This document shows, in pieces, positions 28,348 through 39,729 of a stretch of DNA of 64,000 nt. The position numbers were made by a program, and so were the translations under genes. Each line of letters opens with the position of its first letter. The first letter of the stretch is position 1. This DNA comes from Aquila chrysaetos chrysaetos (taxonomy: Eukaryota; Chordata; Aves; Accipitriformes; Accipitridae). The DNA lies in assembly GCF_900496995.4 (NCBI RefSeq), contig NC_044004.1, positions 82,901,538-82,965,537 of the forward strand, given 5' to 3'. A model generated the notes under the pieces. It saw nothing but the letters and a program-made list of their open reading frames with translations, was not told where the DNA came from and made no database searches.

Positions 28348-28375
<28 letters not shown>
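28348..28375. repeat. (GA)14 microsatellite
   Basis: A perfect GA repeat of 28 bp within a longer purine-rich stretch that begins near 28329. Confidence 0.95.
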
Positions 28376-28379
<4 letters not shown>

Positions 28380-31300
28380 TTAAGGCAAGTAAGGCAGTGC
28401 TGCCCAATTGTGCACATCAAGCATGCAATTACAAAATGCAGTGTGCAAAAGCTGGGGCTCACCCTTTTATTATGCCCCCGGAAACCACCATCTTTCTATT
28501 GTACTTGCCAAGGAATTGTAACAATCCAAACTGCCAGTTGCTGAAAATACAATGGACCTGTTCCAAATCAGCACAGTGGAGCACTGCTAATAATTCTGCT
28601 CTCATAAAGTGCTTTTCCTCTGCACAGAGCCTACCAACTTCCCTGGACATATTTCTTTTCCCTACTTACATTGTCATAAAAGGTCGATGCTTTCCTAATA
28701 TATGGAATAAGAAATAACACTAAGAACTTAGGATACTTTTATTAATGTAGGCAGTCACCAATGTCTGCTCTAGAACTTATAGATGTGGGTGCATCTGGTC
28801 TTGCATATATGCATGTAAGCTGAGGCATTTGACTCATCACTTAAACAAGTGTTGATAGCATATATCACTGAAGGTGTCCAAAAAGTGTTTTGTTTTTTAT
28901 CGGCCTTTGAACAGAATGATTGAGACGGTAGCCCACAGACCACTACCTTTCCTGCTGGCGTAGCTGAGTAAACAAATGAGAGTGCCTATGCCTCTAAGGT
29001 GCCCATGCTTTTGATCTTGTAGTGCCTGGGATGTGCATTATTTCTCCTTGGGGCTTTGAAAGCTGTGAAGATCTTGTGTTAACAAACTCATAATGAACTG
29101 TGGGGGAAAAGCTTCGGAGCTGCGACTCTAAAACCAGAAATCTTTGGATTTGTTCATGCCCTTCACGCCACACCAGTCCCATCCCCTTTAAGATGTTAGT
29201 TTCCCCAGAGCCTTCTAGTTGCCCCATGTGTCCCAGCTCTCATTCCCAACAGCCATGAAGAGGAATGCAGAAAAGAAGCCCCTCCCTTTATTCTTCATGG
29301 TAGATGATCCTCAATCCTTGCTTATATTGAGCTTTGTCCCCTCCGCTTCCCTCCCAGGGGCTGAGTTTTCATTAGCTTCACATCCTGGTCAGGCTCATGG
29401 ATTGCTTTTATCCAGAACTCACCCTTTAGCCTGACTCAAATCAGATTTCTCTAGTGTTTCACTGTAAAAACCCTCATTCCAAGTCACCACAAAGAGCAAT
29501 TCATTTCTGTCCCTCCACAGGGCTTCTAGAGACAGGCTAAGGCTCCGGGAGCTGTCTCTTGGGGCCATACATCTTCCTATCCATAGCCATCAGGACTATG
29601 TAAGACTGTGTAAGAACATGTCAGCCTGTTAACAAGCCAAGGTATTTCTTCAGATTATATCAATTTCCAATACAAAACATTGGTCACTACACCTAATGTC
29701 TGCAGACAGCAGAATTTCAATAGGAGCTGTATTTCTCACAGTGCCTACAGTGGCTGATAAGTAACAGTTACCAACATAATTTCTGAGGTACAGTTTTTCT
29801 TCTACTCCAGCACTGCAATTCATTTCAGGTGCTGACTCCAACATCATTTTTGCCAATAACTCCATCAAATTTGTCACCATTGCAAGCACATAGTTTTCTC
29901 CCACTACTACCTCCAGATTTGCTCGTCCTTTAGATTGTTAATCCAGCTCTAAAAAGGAGACACACAGATGCTTGCATATATCAGAGACCCATGACCAGCT
30001 AAGGAAAAAGGTTTGATCAATCACCCAAAAAGGGCTGCCAGATACTGTAATGCTTTCTCCGCAGGCTCTTATTCCACACAGGAGTTAAAAATCTGTCAGG
30101 TGCTCATAGAACCCAGTTCCCATCTGTGTTACTCATACATTTCTCATCGAGAAAACTGTCTGGGCCACCCGCACAATGCTAACCTCTTGGTGATGCCCCA
30201 AGAAACCGAAGGATTTTTGGAACACTAGAGATAGCAGCAACTCCAGCCCGCACACGTGGGATTTAACTTCCTGCCAGGTGCAACACAAACAAAACCAGTG
30301 CAAGACAAGTTAATAACATACAGCAACGACTGATGAAAAAGCAGGACTAACAACATGGAGATGAGCACTGCTGTGCTTTAGCTGAAAACATTCTTCCAAG
30401 AACTTCCGAGATTTCAGTGCTGAATACAATTAAAGCAATATTCACCATTCACCTACATATAAACATTTCAAAGTATTAAATACAAACCTTTTTTTCTCAT
30501 CTTGCCTCTGGCCAGAACCTCAATTAGCACACGTATCTCAGCACTGTTTTCTACAAGAAAAGAATTCTTCTGTGAGGACTTGCTCTCAGGACAGAGCTAA
30601 GCTACTTTCTGTTGGGATGCAATAGAAGAACCTGCATTAAGAAAAGTGCTGTCCACAGAGAATAATATATTTGAATTAAAATTTTGCACAGTTTCAGAGA
30701 AAATAAATTTGGAATAGAGTCCCTCAACTGCCAAGTACTACACTGCTAAAGCAGGAGAAATTACCATTGATTTCACTTTTCAGAGTTCATAATCAAACCT
30801 TGCATTTATTATCAATAAAGGCACTGCCTCCTTGCTGGCAGCTGCTCTGACTTTTCCTAAATTCCTTCAACTATTCCAGGTTTCTTTTGCAAATTAAGTT
30901 CGTCAGAGCAATACTGCCCCCGTCTGCTGGCAGTATCAGTTGTCACAGTTTAAGTTGATCGAAGTGCAAACATTCCACAGTTTAGTTAACAGGCATTTGC
31001 TATGCTTTTCCATTTCAGAAAGGAAACAGAATCTTTACTAAGTATTCAGAGTGGTGTTTGTGATCTTACCTGGGTCCCTGAGCTGGCAAATCATTAAGTC
31101 AGATTAAAGGTAAACCTAGAAATCAAAGAAAGGGAATTCAGCTCCTAAATATTGTACACATTTGTAACTGGGGAATTAAACATTATGCTTAGTTCAAATC
31201 TACCTGCTGTTTAATTATATCCTGTAAGTTCAGAGGAAGAAAATTCACAACTTATCTCTAAAGAGAAGTTTTATAAAATAAAGCTGCCCTCATCTGTACT

Positions 31301-33427
31301 GAAGGGACTTCTGAGAAGGAGTAACGTGCCAAAATGTCTCAGAGTTGGACACCAGAAGAGCGGAAGTGTAACTGATTACCCACTATGTCATGCCTGGCAG
31401 AAAATTGTCATTACAAGCAAGTCAACAAAAAGTATAGGATGAGGACATGGACATCGATCACCTCGTATTTGCTCCAGCTTTCGTGGTGTTTTGTATTTCT
31501 AGTTGTGCACAAACTGCTTCTAAACAAGGAAAAGGCTTGCAATAGCCCTGTTGGAGAGAATTTATATTTTAGTGGACAAAAGGGGATAGAAATGCGGGTC
31601 TTTGTACCTTTCACAGATACAGAGGCAACAGGTGACTTGCTCATGGTCATACATGAAGTGTGAAAAGGCTGAAAAATTAAAGTAGTGCTTCTTTTTCCTA
31701 GCTCACTGGTTTTATCACAGAACAACTTTCCTTTTTCTTCCAGACAGGACTCTGTATAAGCTGAAAAGCTTTAGGAATTTTAAATAATAATAGACAGCCT
31801 TCAAGCACCAGTGGTCCCAGATTCTTCCCCTCCCCCTGAGTCCTGAAGCCATTCACCTAAATCTGCAGTAGGATGGAACAAAACACAAGTGTCAAAAGAC
31901 ACAACCGTCCTGAATCAACCCAGGATCCCTTAAGAAGTGAATCATTCCTTCTTGGGGTAACAACTCCCCTGAAGGTTTATTATATAAAAAAATTAGAAAC
32001 AAGTACATAGAAAATAATGGCTTTTCTGTACTTTCCTCCAATCAGTTTGAGCTGACTGCAACACATCCATCCACTCAACTCCGTAAAATGTCAGTCTTAT
32101 ATCTAAAAGAAGATATTACAGGAAGGAACACATGTTAAGACTCTGTATAGCCTCAAAGGGATTGCAATCAACTAGCAGTGTTCAAAGTTTGTTTCTAGAA
32201 AGACATTCCTAGGGCTACACAGGGAAGTTCTGCTCAGATTCCAGGTTGGATTTGAGTTCATCTTCCTTCCAGGCCACAGAATAAGCCTGCCTTTCTGGAC
32301 AGGCCTGAGGTAAAATGTGAAAAGTCAGACAGAGAAAGGGAAAGACAGAGATCTGAGAGTGAAAGGAAAGAACAAAGCTGAGAAAAAGAAATAAGCTGCA
32401 AAATCCATGAATCTGCATCCTTTTTGTGTTGGAAAAGGCACTTGTCTTTGAAGTCTGAAAAGAAAGAATTTTCTTTGGTGAACAAAAAAAAGTCTCTCCA
32501 TGTAATATTGCCTCTGGCACAAAATAGCTTTGGGTCCCTCAATAACTCAAAGCAAACTGCAAAGCAACAAGCCAAGGTGAGAACAGATCCGTCCCTCTAA
32601 GGAGAGGACAAGTGCTGTCACAACTGAAGGAGGTTAATTCAGGGTATCTGAATTCAGAATTGCAGATTTTCTCTCTGCATCTGAATTTTCACCTACCTGA
32701 TGTAATAGACAGAGAATCACCCTGCTGAAACAAGAGTTTGAATCAGGAACCAGGAATCAAAAAAGAGTCATCACACTATAACACCAAAACCTTACAACAT
32801 ATAGGTTGTTGTTGTTATACAAGCATTATAACTGTAACAACATTGAGTCCACTTCAACAATAACAGTCCCTGATTTTCTATATATTACTGTGACCCCTTC
32901 CAGAGAAACAGGCCATTTTGCACTCTGAATCAACTAACCTAACAAGATGCACAAAAGCAGCGACATCAAAGATAAGTCCTCATTCTAACACTAAATTAAT
33001 AAAAGATTCCATGATTACATGGAATTATCCAGTATTATTATGCTAAAGGGGTTTCCCTTGTTGAGACTCAGATACATGCTTTAAAAAGAGAGGCACAAAA
33101 CGCTGAGGGCAGCCATCACCTCATTTAATTGAACAGTTGTGTAGTATTTATCTCTATCTTAACAGGCTGTGTACACAATTGGACAGCTTTTAGATAATAC
33201 CCATCTGCTGAGATATTTCTTGCAATTGTTTCTTGCAAGATGGAGTACAGCTGAAGTCACCTAAGGCACCATGGCCAGATGCTCTTATTTTAAGGCTTTT
33301 AAGCAAGCTGGGAAGATGCAGCCCTGTGTCTGAGCTCATTCTGTAAAGAGCAGGACAAATTCTATACACCTTTATGTTTGATATAAGGCATATGAAGAAA
33401 CACAGCAGGTTCGGACAAATTAATTTC

Positions 33428-33449
33428 GGGGGGGGGCTTCCCCCCCCCC
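33428..33449. repeat. G9/C10 foldback
   Basis: Nine G, then CTT, then ten C: a near-perfect self-complementary hairpin with a 3-base loop. See findings. Confidence 0.9.
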
Positions 33450-33880
33450 AAACAAGATAATTATTTAACAGTTAAAGCCATTATTAATGCCTTTAACCAA
33501 ATCTGAAACTGCTGGTGGGTATGGCCCATGTATTTTAGAAGCAGAGCCTCTGCCAGCATAAATTACTCCATTACCTTCCTCTGAAGCTATATCTCTCTCT
33601 GCACAGTTCACAGTCCTCTCTGTGGGAGGAATGGATTATTTTAAACACCAGAAGTTTATATTTGCATCTTGCTGGCAAACCTGTGATGATTCTTAGATAT
33701 TTCTTCTCAGAGATATTCCCAAAATAGGAGAAAAGTTATTCAGGAATTACATCCTGTAAGAGCTAATTCTGTCCCCAGGTTGTAACTGCTGTTTCAGGCA
33801 TAATAGGGGGAACAACAAAGAGGCTGGGGTGCTCAAGACCTGGACTCCCACGAAACACTAGACAAAAAAGGCACCTGCTG

Positions 33881-35421
33881 CCAGGAGAGGTAACGCTCCG
33901 CAGAAAGCACCCCGCCAGGGCCCTGTTGGGGAAAAGCTATCAAGTTTCCCGCTGGAGCTGGACTTTGAATGACACTTTGTGGAGAAATCAAACACTGGAT
34001 GCGGCGTTTATTGGCTCCCTCTCATGCACATGATCAGCTCCAGAGGAGGGGTTTGTTCCCAAGGCTACCGAGTCGGGCAAAGGGGCTGGCGAAAGGGGCA
34101 GGTGGCTCCCAACCGCTCCGGCGGCTCAGGAGGTGTTTGGGAGCTGGAGGCACAGCCCACAGCACGGCAAAAGCAGGAGCGAATGCGAGTTGATCAATGC
34201 CTCCCTCCTTTCCCAGCCCCACAGCAAGGAGCAAAACCTCAGTGCGCCGTCCAAAAATATAGGAGAAACGAACCTCACCAGTGCTTGTCGAAGGTAGGTG
34301 CAGGCTACCTCCTGGTTTTCATGCTTTGTTAACACCTGAGACCGTTTGAGCATTGAAATCTGGTTTCAGGATATTGTGTAGCATATTTACCTGTAAACTC
34401 CTTTGTCTCTTTGCTCTGTGGATAAAAGAAAACACTATCTTTTTGGTGCTGCCTCTTTTTCCAGATGGCACAATAGAAAGTCCTCCCTTCCTCGAGCTGG
34501 TTTCCATCCTCTGTGTGTGGTTTTTTTGCTGCTCATGTACTGACAATTCTGGAGCGTGGTGCAGCTGGGAGAGTGGAGACCAGAGGTTTATTTTCAGCTG
34601 GTTAATTCTTACTTTTCTGCGCTCAGTCTGAAGTAGTCCATGTAAAACCACTTTTCTTCCTTTGTCTTTAGGTTTGTCTTTTAGCACTAGATGAATGGTT
34701 TTCTTTCTTTGTAAATTAAAATGGTGTGTTCTCTGTTGAGGAATGGTTATGTGTGTTTCTTCTTAGTCAGGTATTTAAATATATAAACATATATGTCTAT
34801 CTCCTGAGTTTGCTCTGGCTTAAGTTCTCCAGCTGTCTGATGGTTTTGTTTTGGGCCCAGTTCATACATCTGTTCCTGGAAACTTGTAACATGGTGTCAG
34901 GTATAAGCTGTTGGCTGTTATTTTGAGTAACTTGAAAAGAGGAACAGCCTGTTGACATCTGCATGTTCACTCCTGAAATCGAGATCCAAAACGGGACAGT
35001 CAGTCAGATGGTTTTCTTTGCTGAAGCAAACCGATCATGTCTTGACTCTGCACCCACTCTCTCAGCGAGAATTGAAAATACCAGTCAGGCATTGCCTGAC
35101 CATCACCTTTGGGAATTCAAAATCATTTCATCTCTGAAGACACTGGTGTAAAAATCAGAATATTTTAATTTTTATTTCTGAATTGGATTTTTGGGAAGAT
35201 GCTTTTAGCCCTCTGGTCTTTTCCCTGGCTGGAGGAAGCTTCCTCACCCCCACTTCTGCCTTCAGTCAGCGCACAGTCACCCCCCACCACCACCCAAACG
35301 TGCTACCTTGCTGGCTAAATACCATGAGGAATATGACCCAGGCCCTCCCCTACCCCCGTATGACAGGATTTTTATTTTCAGCCTTAAGCACGGCATCATT
35401 AATTCACCTGCCATCACAACC
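33881..35421. other. Transitional GC-richer DNA between the gene starts
   Basis: GC content rises around 33.9-34.3 kb and again from 35.2 kb. On the plus strand a strong donor-like GAAG/GTAGGT falls at 34293/34294. On the minus strand ACAG/GTAAAT falls at 34391/34390. Either could end a 5' UTR exon (of CCDC158 or SHROOM3 respectively), but neither is supported by coding similarity. Overlapping open frames on both strands look like chance products of the base composition. Confidence 0.35.
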
Positions 35422-35480
35422 CAGCGGCCGTGAGGGCGCCTTGACTCCTGTGCGCACAGGCCTGAGGGGGGCACACGTGA

Positions 35481-35492
35481 GCGGCCATTTTG
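35481..35492. promoter_or_regulatory. YY1-like site 1
   Basis: GCGGCCATTTTG matches the extended YY1 recognition sequence (GCCATTTT core). It sits inside the CpG island, 393 bp before a second copy in the same orientation. Function is inferred. Confidence 0.5.
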
Positions 35493-35853
35493 AGGCTGAG
35501 GGCCTGAGCGCCGGCCTGAGAAGGGAGTGGAGACGGCGCCCGAGCTGCGCGGCCGCTGGCTTCCCCGCCCCAGCTTCCCCCAGGCTGTGCCGAGAGGAAG
35601 CGGGCGGCTCCCAGAGGATCGGGTCGCAGCCGTGGGAGGGCCCCTTCCCGCCGTGGAGGCTGGAGAAGGGGCGAGACGGTTCTCCTCACCGTGAGGGAGC
35701 AGCCTCTCTGGGGAGGCAATAGCGGGTGCACGCCCGCATGAGGTAAAAAGTCCCTCGGAGCGGAGATGTGGAGGGTTTATAGAGGCTAGAGGGATTTCGG
35801 CACAGACCTGCGCAGGCGGGAGAGGCTGGTCGGGGCGCTCAGCGGCTCCCTCG

Positions 35854-35862
35854 TTTCCCGCC
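35854..35862. promoter_or_regulatory. E2F-like site
   Basis: TTTCCCGCC matches the classic E2F consensus TTTSSCGC and lies about 20 bp before the second YY1-like motif. The pairing is common in CpG-island promoters. Occupancy is not shown. Confidence 0.4.
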
Positions 35863-35884
35863 ATGGAAAGGCAGGTGGCCGTAT

Positions 35885-35899
35885 GCGGCGGCCATTTTG
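35885..35899. promoter_or_regulatory. YY1-like site 2
   Basis: GCGGCGGCCATTTTG is a near-perfect long YY1 motif. YY1 sites of this kind often lie at or just downstream of the transcription start of TATA-less genes, so this is a reasonable place to look for the CCDC158 start. Confidence 0.55.
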
Positions 35900-36053
35900 T
35901 CGGCGCTCGGCCGGCTCCGCGCCACTATCGCCGTCGGGGAGATCCGCCGGCGCCGGCCTGGCCGTCCTTCGCCGCACGGAAAACGCGGGCGGCGGTGCGG
36001 GGAGTGACAGGGTCCGTCCCGGTTTAGAAAAAACGGTCCTGTCGCCGTGGTGC

Positions 36054-36992
36054 GGTTGAACTTTCAGAGGCTGCTGTGTGGTGGTTGGAGGCAATGTGTT
36101 CGCATTAAGGAGACATTTCTGGTACTTGGGTTTGAGGCCTCCGATAAAGGGCTCCACTTCTCTCTGTTAGGTGCCCTTAGGAAGCACCCACCGTGGTCTT
36201 TTTCAGTCAAATGGGTGTATTGAAGGTGTGACATTATCCATGGTATGGAAATTGCTATGGCAGCTACCTCTTGACTTACAGCGTAGTCCCATGTCTTCCA
36301 GAGGACAAGTCACCAAGGGAATCCAAATAATGCAAATAAAGCCCTATCAAATACCATCCAGCTCAAAGCTACGCATGAGTAATAAATTCTTCTTCATTTA
36401 CTCTCCCCATCCTTCTCCCACCCCCGTGCCCCCCCCCCGTGCCCCGAGGAAGAGATTCACAGACTTGTCCCCCAAGGGCTATTAATAGCAATCATGCTCC
36501 CAAAACTCAAAAGATGTACAAGTCTAGACATGCCCACCTTGGGTTCGCTCCAGACTTTAGTTTTTCTTTTTTTGGGGGCATACTTCTAAAAGCACTTTTG
36601 GGAGGAAAAAGTCCATTTGGCTTTAATCACACAGATTGGGATAGACAACATTTGTAGATGAGATCAAGGCAGACATTTATAGAAATCTTGTCTTTAGTGG
36701 TTTTTGTAGAATAATACAGTATCTGGAAACATCATAGGAAAGTGGTAGTGTATATGATTTGATACTTTGTTGTTGTTGCAAAACTTTACAGGCGATGGTA
36801 ATAAGTACTTAGAAAAGCCTGCATCTGTGTTCATCCTGACAAAACAAAGCATAAGACTTTAAAAAGGAGATAAACTATCTCCCTCAATATCCTTTAATTC
36901 CCCCTGCAGTATTAGATGGGCAAAATTCATTTTTATTACATAAAGTTGATTCTTAATATAATAGTAAATAAAGACACATTTTTTCTTCACAG
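36054..36992. other. Non-coding DNA between CpG island and CCDC158 exon 1
   Basis: This is about 940 bp of ordinary composition ending in the polypyrimidine tract and CACAG acceptor of the first coding exon. It is probably 5' UTR intron if transcription starts in the CpG island. I see no gene or known repeat in it. Confidence 0.5.
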
Positions 36993-37029
36993 GTGCTGTT
37001 ACAATGAGCAAGAATATCCAGGAATTGAG
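36993..37029 (+). CDS. CCDC158: CCDC158 exon 1 (first coding exon seen)
   Basis: A good acceptor (TTTTTTCTTCACAG) is followed by 37 bp containing ATG at 37004-37006 and then the donor GAG/GTAGTA. It encodes MSKNIQEL plus two bases (phase 2), which join in frame to exon 2. The human protein has a different, shorter N-terminus, so this exon is placed from splice signals and frame, not similarity. The start codon is the only ATG in the exon. A cDNA could still show a different start. Confidence 0.6.
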
Positions 37030-37452
37030 GTAGTACACAGGTTTTGTTTGTTTCTAGAGAAATTCCTGTAACTGCTATCTGTCATTACAGTAAACAGCAC
37101 ACTCGCTGAAAATGGAAGCCAACAGCTTCCTAAGGTATAGTCTGTTAGACTAATGTGGCAGGAAAGATGTGAACACAAAATTTAAGGATATGGGTGCCCA
37201 AGACACTCTACAGTGAAGGATGAATTACAATGATCATAGTAATTTGTGTGCCAGGATAATAGCATAATTTATATTCACAGTGGAATGAGTTATTCCTGCT
37301 AGCTATGGGATCTCTGCACAAATAGCAGGATATAGAACTGCCCTTTGATAATGAATTTTCAGGGGTCCAGGATTTTGCCTACTATTAGATTCAGAATCAT
37401 TCAGCATTGGGAAAGTGATGCTTGTGAAATTCAGTGACTTTATTGTTTTGGG

Positions 37453-37455
<3 letters not shown>

Positions 37456-37484
<29 letters not shown>
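37456..37484. repeat. T29 homopolymer followed by C6
   Basis: A run of 29 T followed by six C and AG. It looks like a very strong polypyrimidine tract and acceptor, but the downstream sequence does not continue a CCDC158 frame, so I do not call an exon. Confidence 0.9.
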
Positions 37485-37562
37485 CCCCCCAGAAGGTGGT
37501 GCTTGGTTTTAGTGATTTTTATATACAGTTGTGTATCTAATATTTGAAAGTTTCTCCTGAAG

Positions 37563-37634
37563 AAGAATCATTAACGAATTTGAAAATCCATGACAAACTG
37601 GAATCATTAACGAGTTTGAAAATCCATGATGAAC
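37563..37634 (+). repeat. Two-copy 36-bp tandem duplication
   Basis: Two adjacent 36-bp copies beginning GAATCATTAACGA and ending GAACTG or AAACTG. They differ at three positions, so this is a local duplication of moderate age in CCDC158 intron 1. Confidence 0.9.
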
Positions 37635-38538
37635 TGAGAAGAATCAGGATGGTATTTTTCTTTCTAAAGCTTTGATTTGCTGATTCACTCAGACTCTGAT
37701 GGATCAAACTGAAGTGTCACCTGACCACTGTGCTTATTGCAACAGTGTGTAGTGGTAGATGCATAGAAAAATGGTCAGGAAAAAGTGATATTTTTGCTTG
37801 GTATACCTCAGTATCTCAGTGTCCAGGGAATTAGAATGTAAAGACTTACTGAATCTGAATGTCTGTCCCAACTGTCAAATTTATTAGTCCTGGGGATTTA
37901 TCTAGTCATTCTTTTAACCTGTTCATGCGTTTAGGTTATACTCCACAATAACAGGGCAGTGTTGATAGCACCTCCTCCCTTGCCTGTAGCTGATGCCCCA
38001 GCTTCCCACTTGCAGGGTAGCAGACTCCTCAGGATGCTTTTCCCCATGCTCTGCAGCTTTGCTTGCAACTGTGTCCTCTAATATTTTTTATCAGGAATGT
38101 TATCGAATTAAAATCCAGGTTTATCAGGATGCGTTAATAGAAATGCAGAGAGGCAGCATAACAAGCGCAGTGCACAGAGACAGGGACTTGTTGCATTGTG
38201 AAAAAAAGTGCTGCGTGGACAGAAATCAATTGTGCGTGTTGTAATTGGGTCATTTGTGAATGTCACGGTCCTGCTATGTACACAAAACAGTACTGATGCT
38301 AAATGACAGGGAGCTGCTCTCCTTGCTGATCTCGTATTCCTCCCTTACCTGTAGACTTGCCACTTAAAATACTTTTCCATAATTTGAGATTCCTCTTTGT
38401 CCCTCAACTATTTTTTCTTCATGTTTCCTCTTAGCTTTCTTGTAGTTACAGCTTATAGGTGAACTGCCAAAACTTGCCTATTATTCTCACTTAGACTGGA
38501 TTTCTTTCTCTTTTGGTCAGAAAAATTCACTTTGCCTT

Positions 38539-38556
38539 CCCCCCCCCCCCCCCCCC
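38539..38556. repeat. C18 homopolymer
   Basis: An uninterrupted run of 18 C in CCDC158 intron 1, followed by AG. No in-frame exon follows. Confidence 0.95.
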
Positions 38557-39205
38557 AGTCTGTCTACTTTCTTTGCACACACACATTCCTCCCTCCCCCT
38601 GGGAATGCAGCGTATCATCTGTTGCCTGATCAATTGCAATAAAATAAGATGGTGTGAATCGGCACAGGTTTCCTTTCCTCTGTGCTCAAGGTTTTATATA
38701 ACCAAACACTTCTCTGATTCTGCAAATTTTCTGAGATGTTTCCTATTATGCCTGCAAATGAAGTATTTAACAGATTTCTGTGGGTTTGATTGACCATACA
38801 GTTAGTTTCGTGTCCGGAAGGTAGTGTTTTACTGGCCAGCTAGGAGAAAAAATGTGGAAATAAAAGGAAAACACTTTTCAGAAGATCAACCAATTTAATT
38901 CTGTTTGTTTGATGAAGTGTTATTTTACTTGTTTGGACTTTTATACATTATGCCTGCTAGTGGCAAAACACGGTAGTTCAGTTGATTACAGTGGAGCTGC
39001 ACCAGTTGAAGATGTGGCAGTGTGTTGCCCAATGTAAGTGCAAACCGGGAAAATACAACAGTGTTACCAAATAAATTCTTTGGTTTCACTTTTCAGTTAC
39101 TTTCAGTTTCACTTTTCAGGTTGCATTTGTGATGCAGTGCAGTTGGATACTCTTCTGTATTCAGTCCTGCCTTTTCAGCAAATGTTTCTATTTGCTGTTC
39201 TGCAG

Positions 39206-39336
39206 GGAGGAGCTGGAAAGACAAACAAAAGAGGCTCTGAAACTCCCTGAAGAAACCACCAAATTCCCAGTGGAATCAGTGAGATGTTCTTTGAATCCTG
39301 AGGAATCTTTACCAAGTGGCAGTATGCCTAGTGTGG
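39206..39336 (+). CDS. CCDC158: CCDC158 exon 2
   Basis: Acceptor TGTTCTGCAG. The exon encodes roughly residues 9-52, a hydrophilic stretch beginning REELERQTKEALKLPEE and ending SGSMPSVG. The frame from exon 1 is open throughout and joins exon 3. The best-scoring donor is G/GCAAGT, a GC-type donor. Using the GT four bases further right (at 39341) would give a stop early in exon 3. A weaker GT donor at 39331 would also keep the frame and shorten the protein by two residues. Similarity to human in this part is slight. Confidence 0.65.
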
Positions 39337-39729
39337 GCAAGTATTAAACAGATTTCAGAACAAGATTTTGGAGTAAATCACTATGAACGTTGCAGACTAT
39401 TACGTGACTTAGAAGGATGCTCATAAGTTTATGTTTCATATTTCAACTTGAATCCTCTTTAGGCCCTGTGTCTTGAACAGCTCTTATTGACACAAGCCCA
39501 AGGTAAAGGCAGAGCAGGTTTGAAATGTACTCCTCTGAACATTGTGGCATTCGCCACCCAGTGTGCAACCCTAGAATCGGCTGGGTTTGTTGTCCTTAGA
39601 AAAGACGATGCCTAGGTTTGACTGTCAACGGATAGGCCCTGAGAGGCACTAATGCCCAATTTGTACAGATGACGGTTTATTCTCGTGTAACGACTCCTGT
39701 TTCAACACTTAAATTTATCTGCCTTTCAG

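Larger units (their letters stand above)
27487..33880. other. Non-coding DNA upstream of SHROOM3 start
   Basis: This is about 6.4 kb between the SHROOM3 start codon and the GC-richer DNA that begins near 33.9 kb. It must contain either the SHROOM3 5' UTR and promoter or a 5' UTR intron, but no TATA box, CpG island or clear UTR exon decides which. It holds an A25 tract, a (GA)14 microsatellite, a possible CR1 relic and a G9/C10 hairpin, listed separately. Open frames up to 129 codons show no recognisable protein. Confidence 0.5.
35422..36053. promoter_or_regulatory. CpG island, candidate CCDC158 (or shared) promoter
   Basis: This is a dense run of CpG dinucleotides, very unlike the AT-rich flanks, including a NotI-type GCGGCCGC at 35549. 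It has two YY1-like sites of the GCGGCCATTTTG type (35481-35492 and 35885-35899) and an E2F-like TTTCCCGCC (35854-35862), typical of TATA-less vertebrate promoters. It lies about 1 kb before the first CCDC158 coding exon. A donor-like CATGAG/GTAAAA at 35742/35743 on the plus strand could end a 5' UTR exon. It could also serve SHROOM3, whose start lies 8 kb away on the other strand. The transcription start cannot be read from the sequence. Confidence 0.7.

Noticed and set aside
32215..32575. Three overlapping minus-strand open frames of 65 to 105 codons
   Set aside because: They are different frames of the same AT- and CT-rich stretch, Phe/Ser/Leu-rich, and none resembles a protein family.
35183..35864. 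Long overlapping open frames (179 codons plus strand, 195 codons minus strand)
   Set aside because: They lie in the CpG island, where GC-rich DNA has few stop codons. They overlap on opposite strands and resemble no known protein.
37485..37560. Possible exon after the T29/C6/AG tract
   Set aside because: It resembles a perfect acceptor, but the following sequence reads into stops and has no donor that keeps the exon 1 to exon 2 frame.
39341..39346. GT donor (CAA/GTATTA) for exon 2
   Set aside because: Joining it to exon 3 gives AAG TGC TGC TAG, a stop within a few codons.
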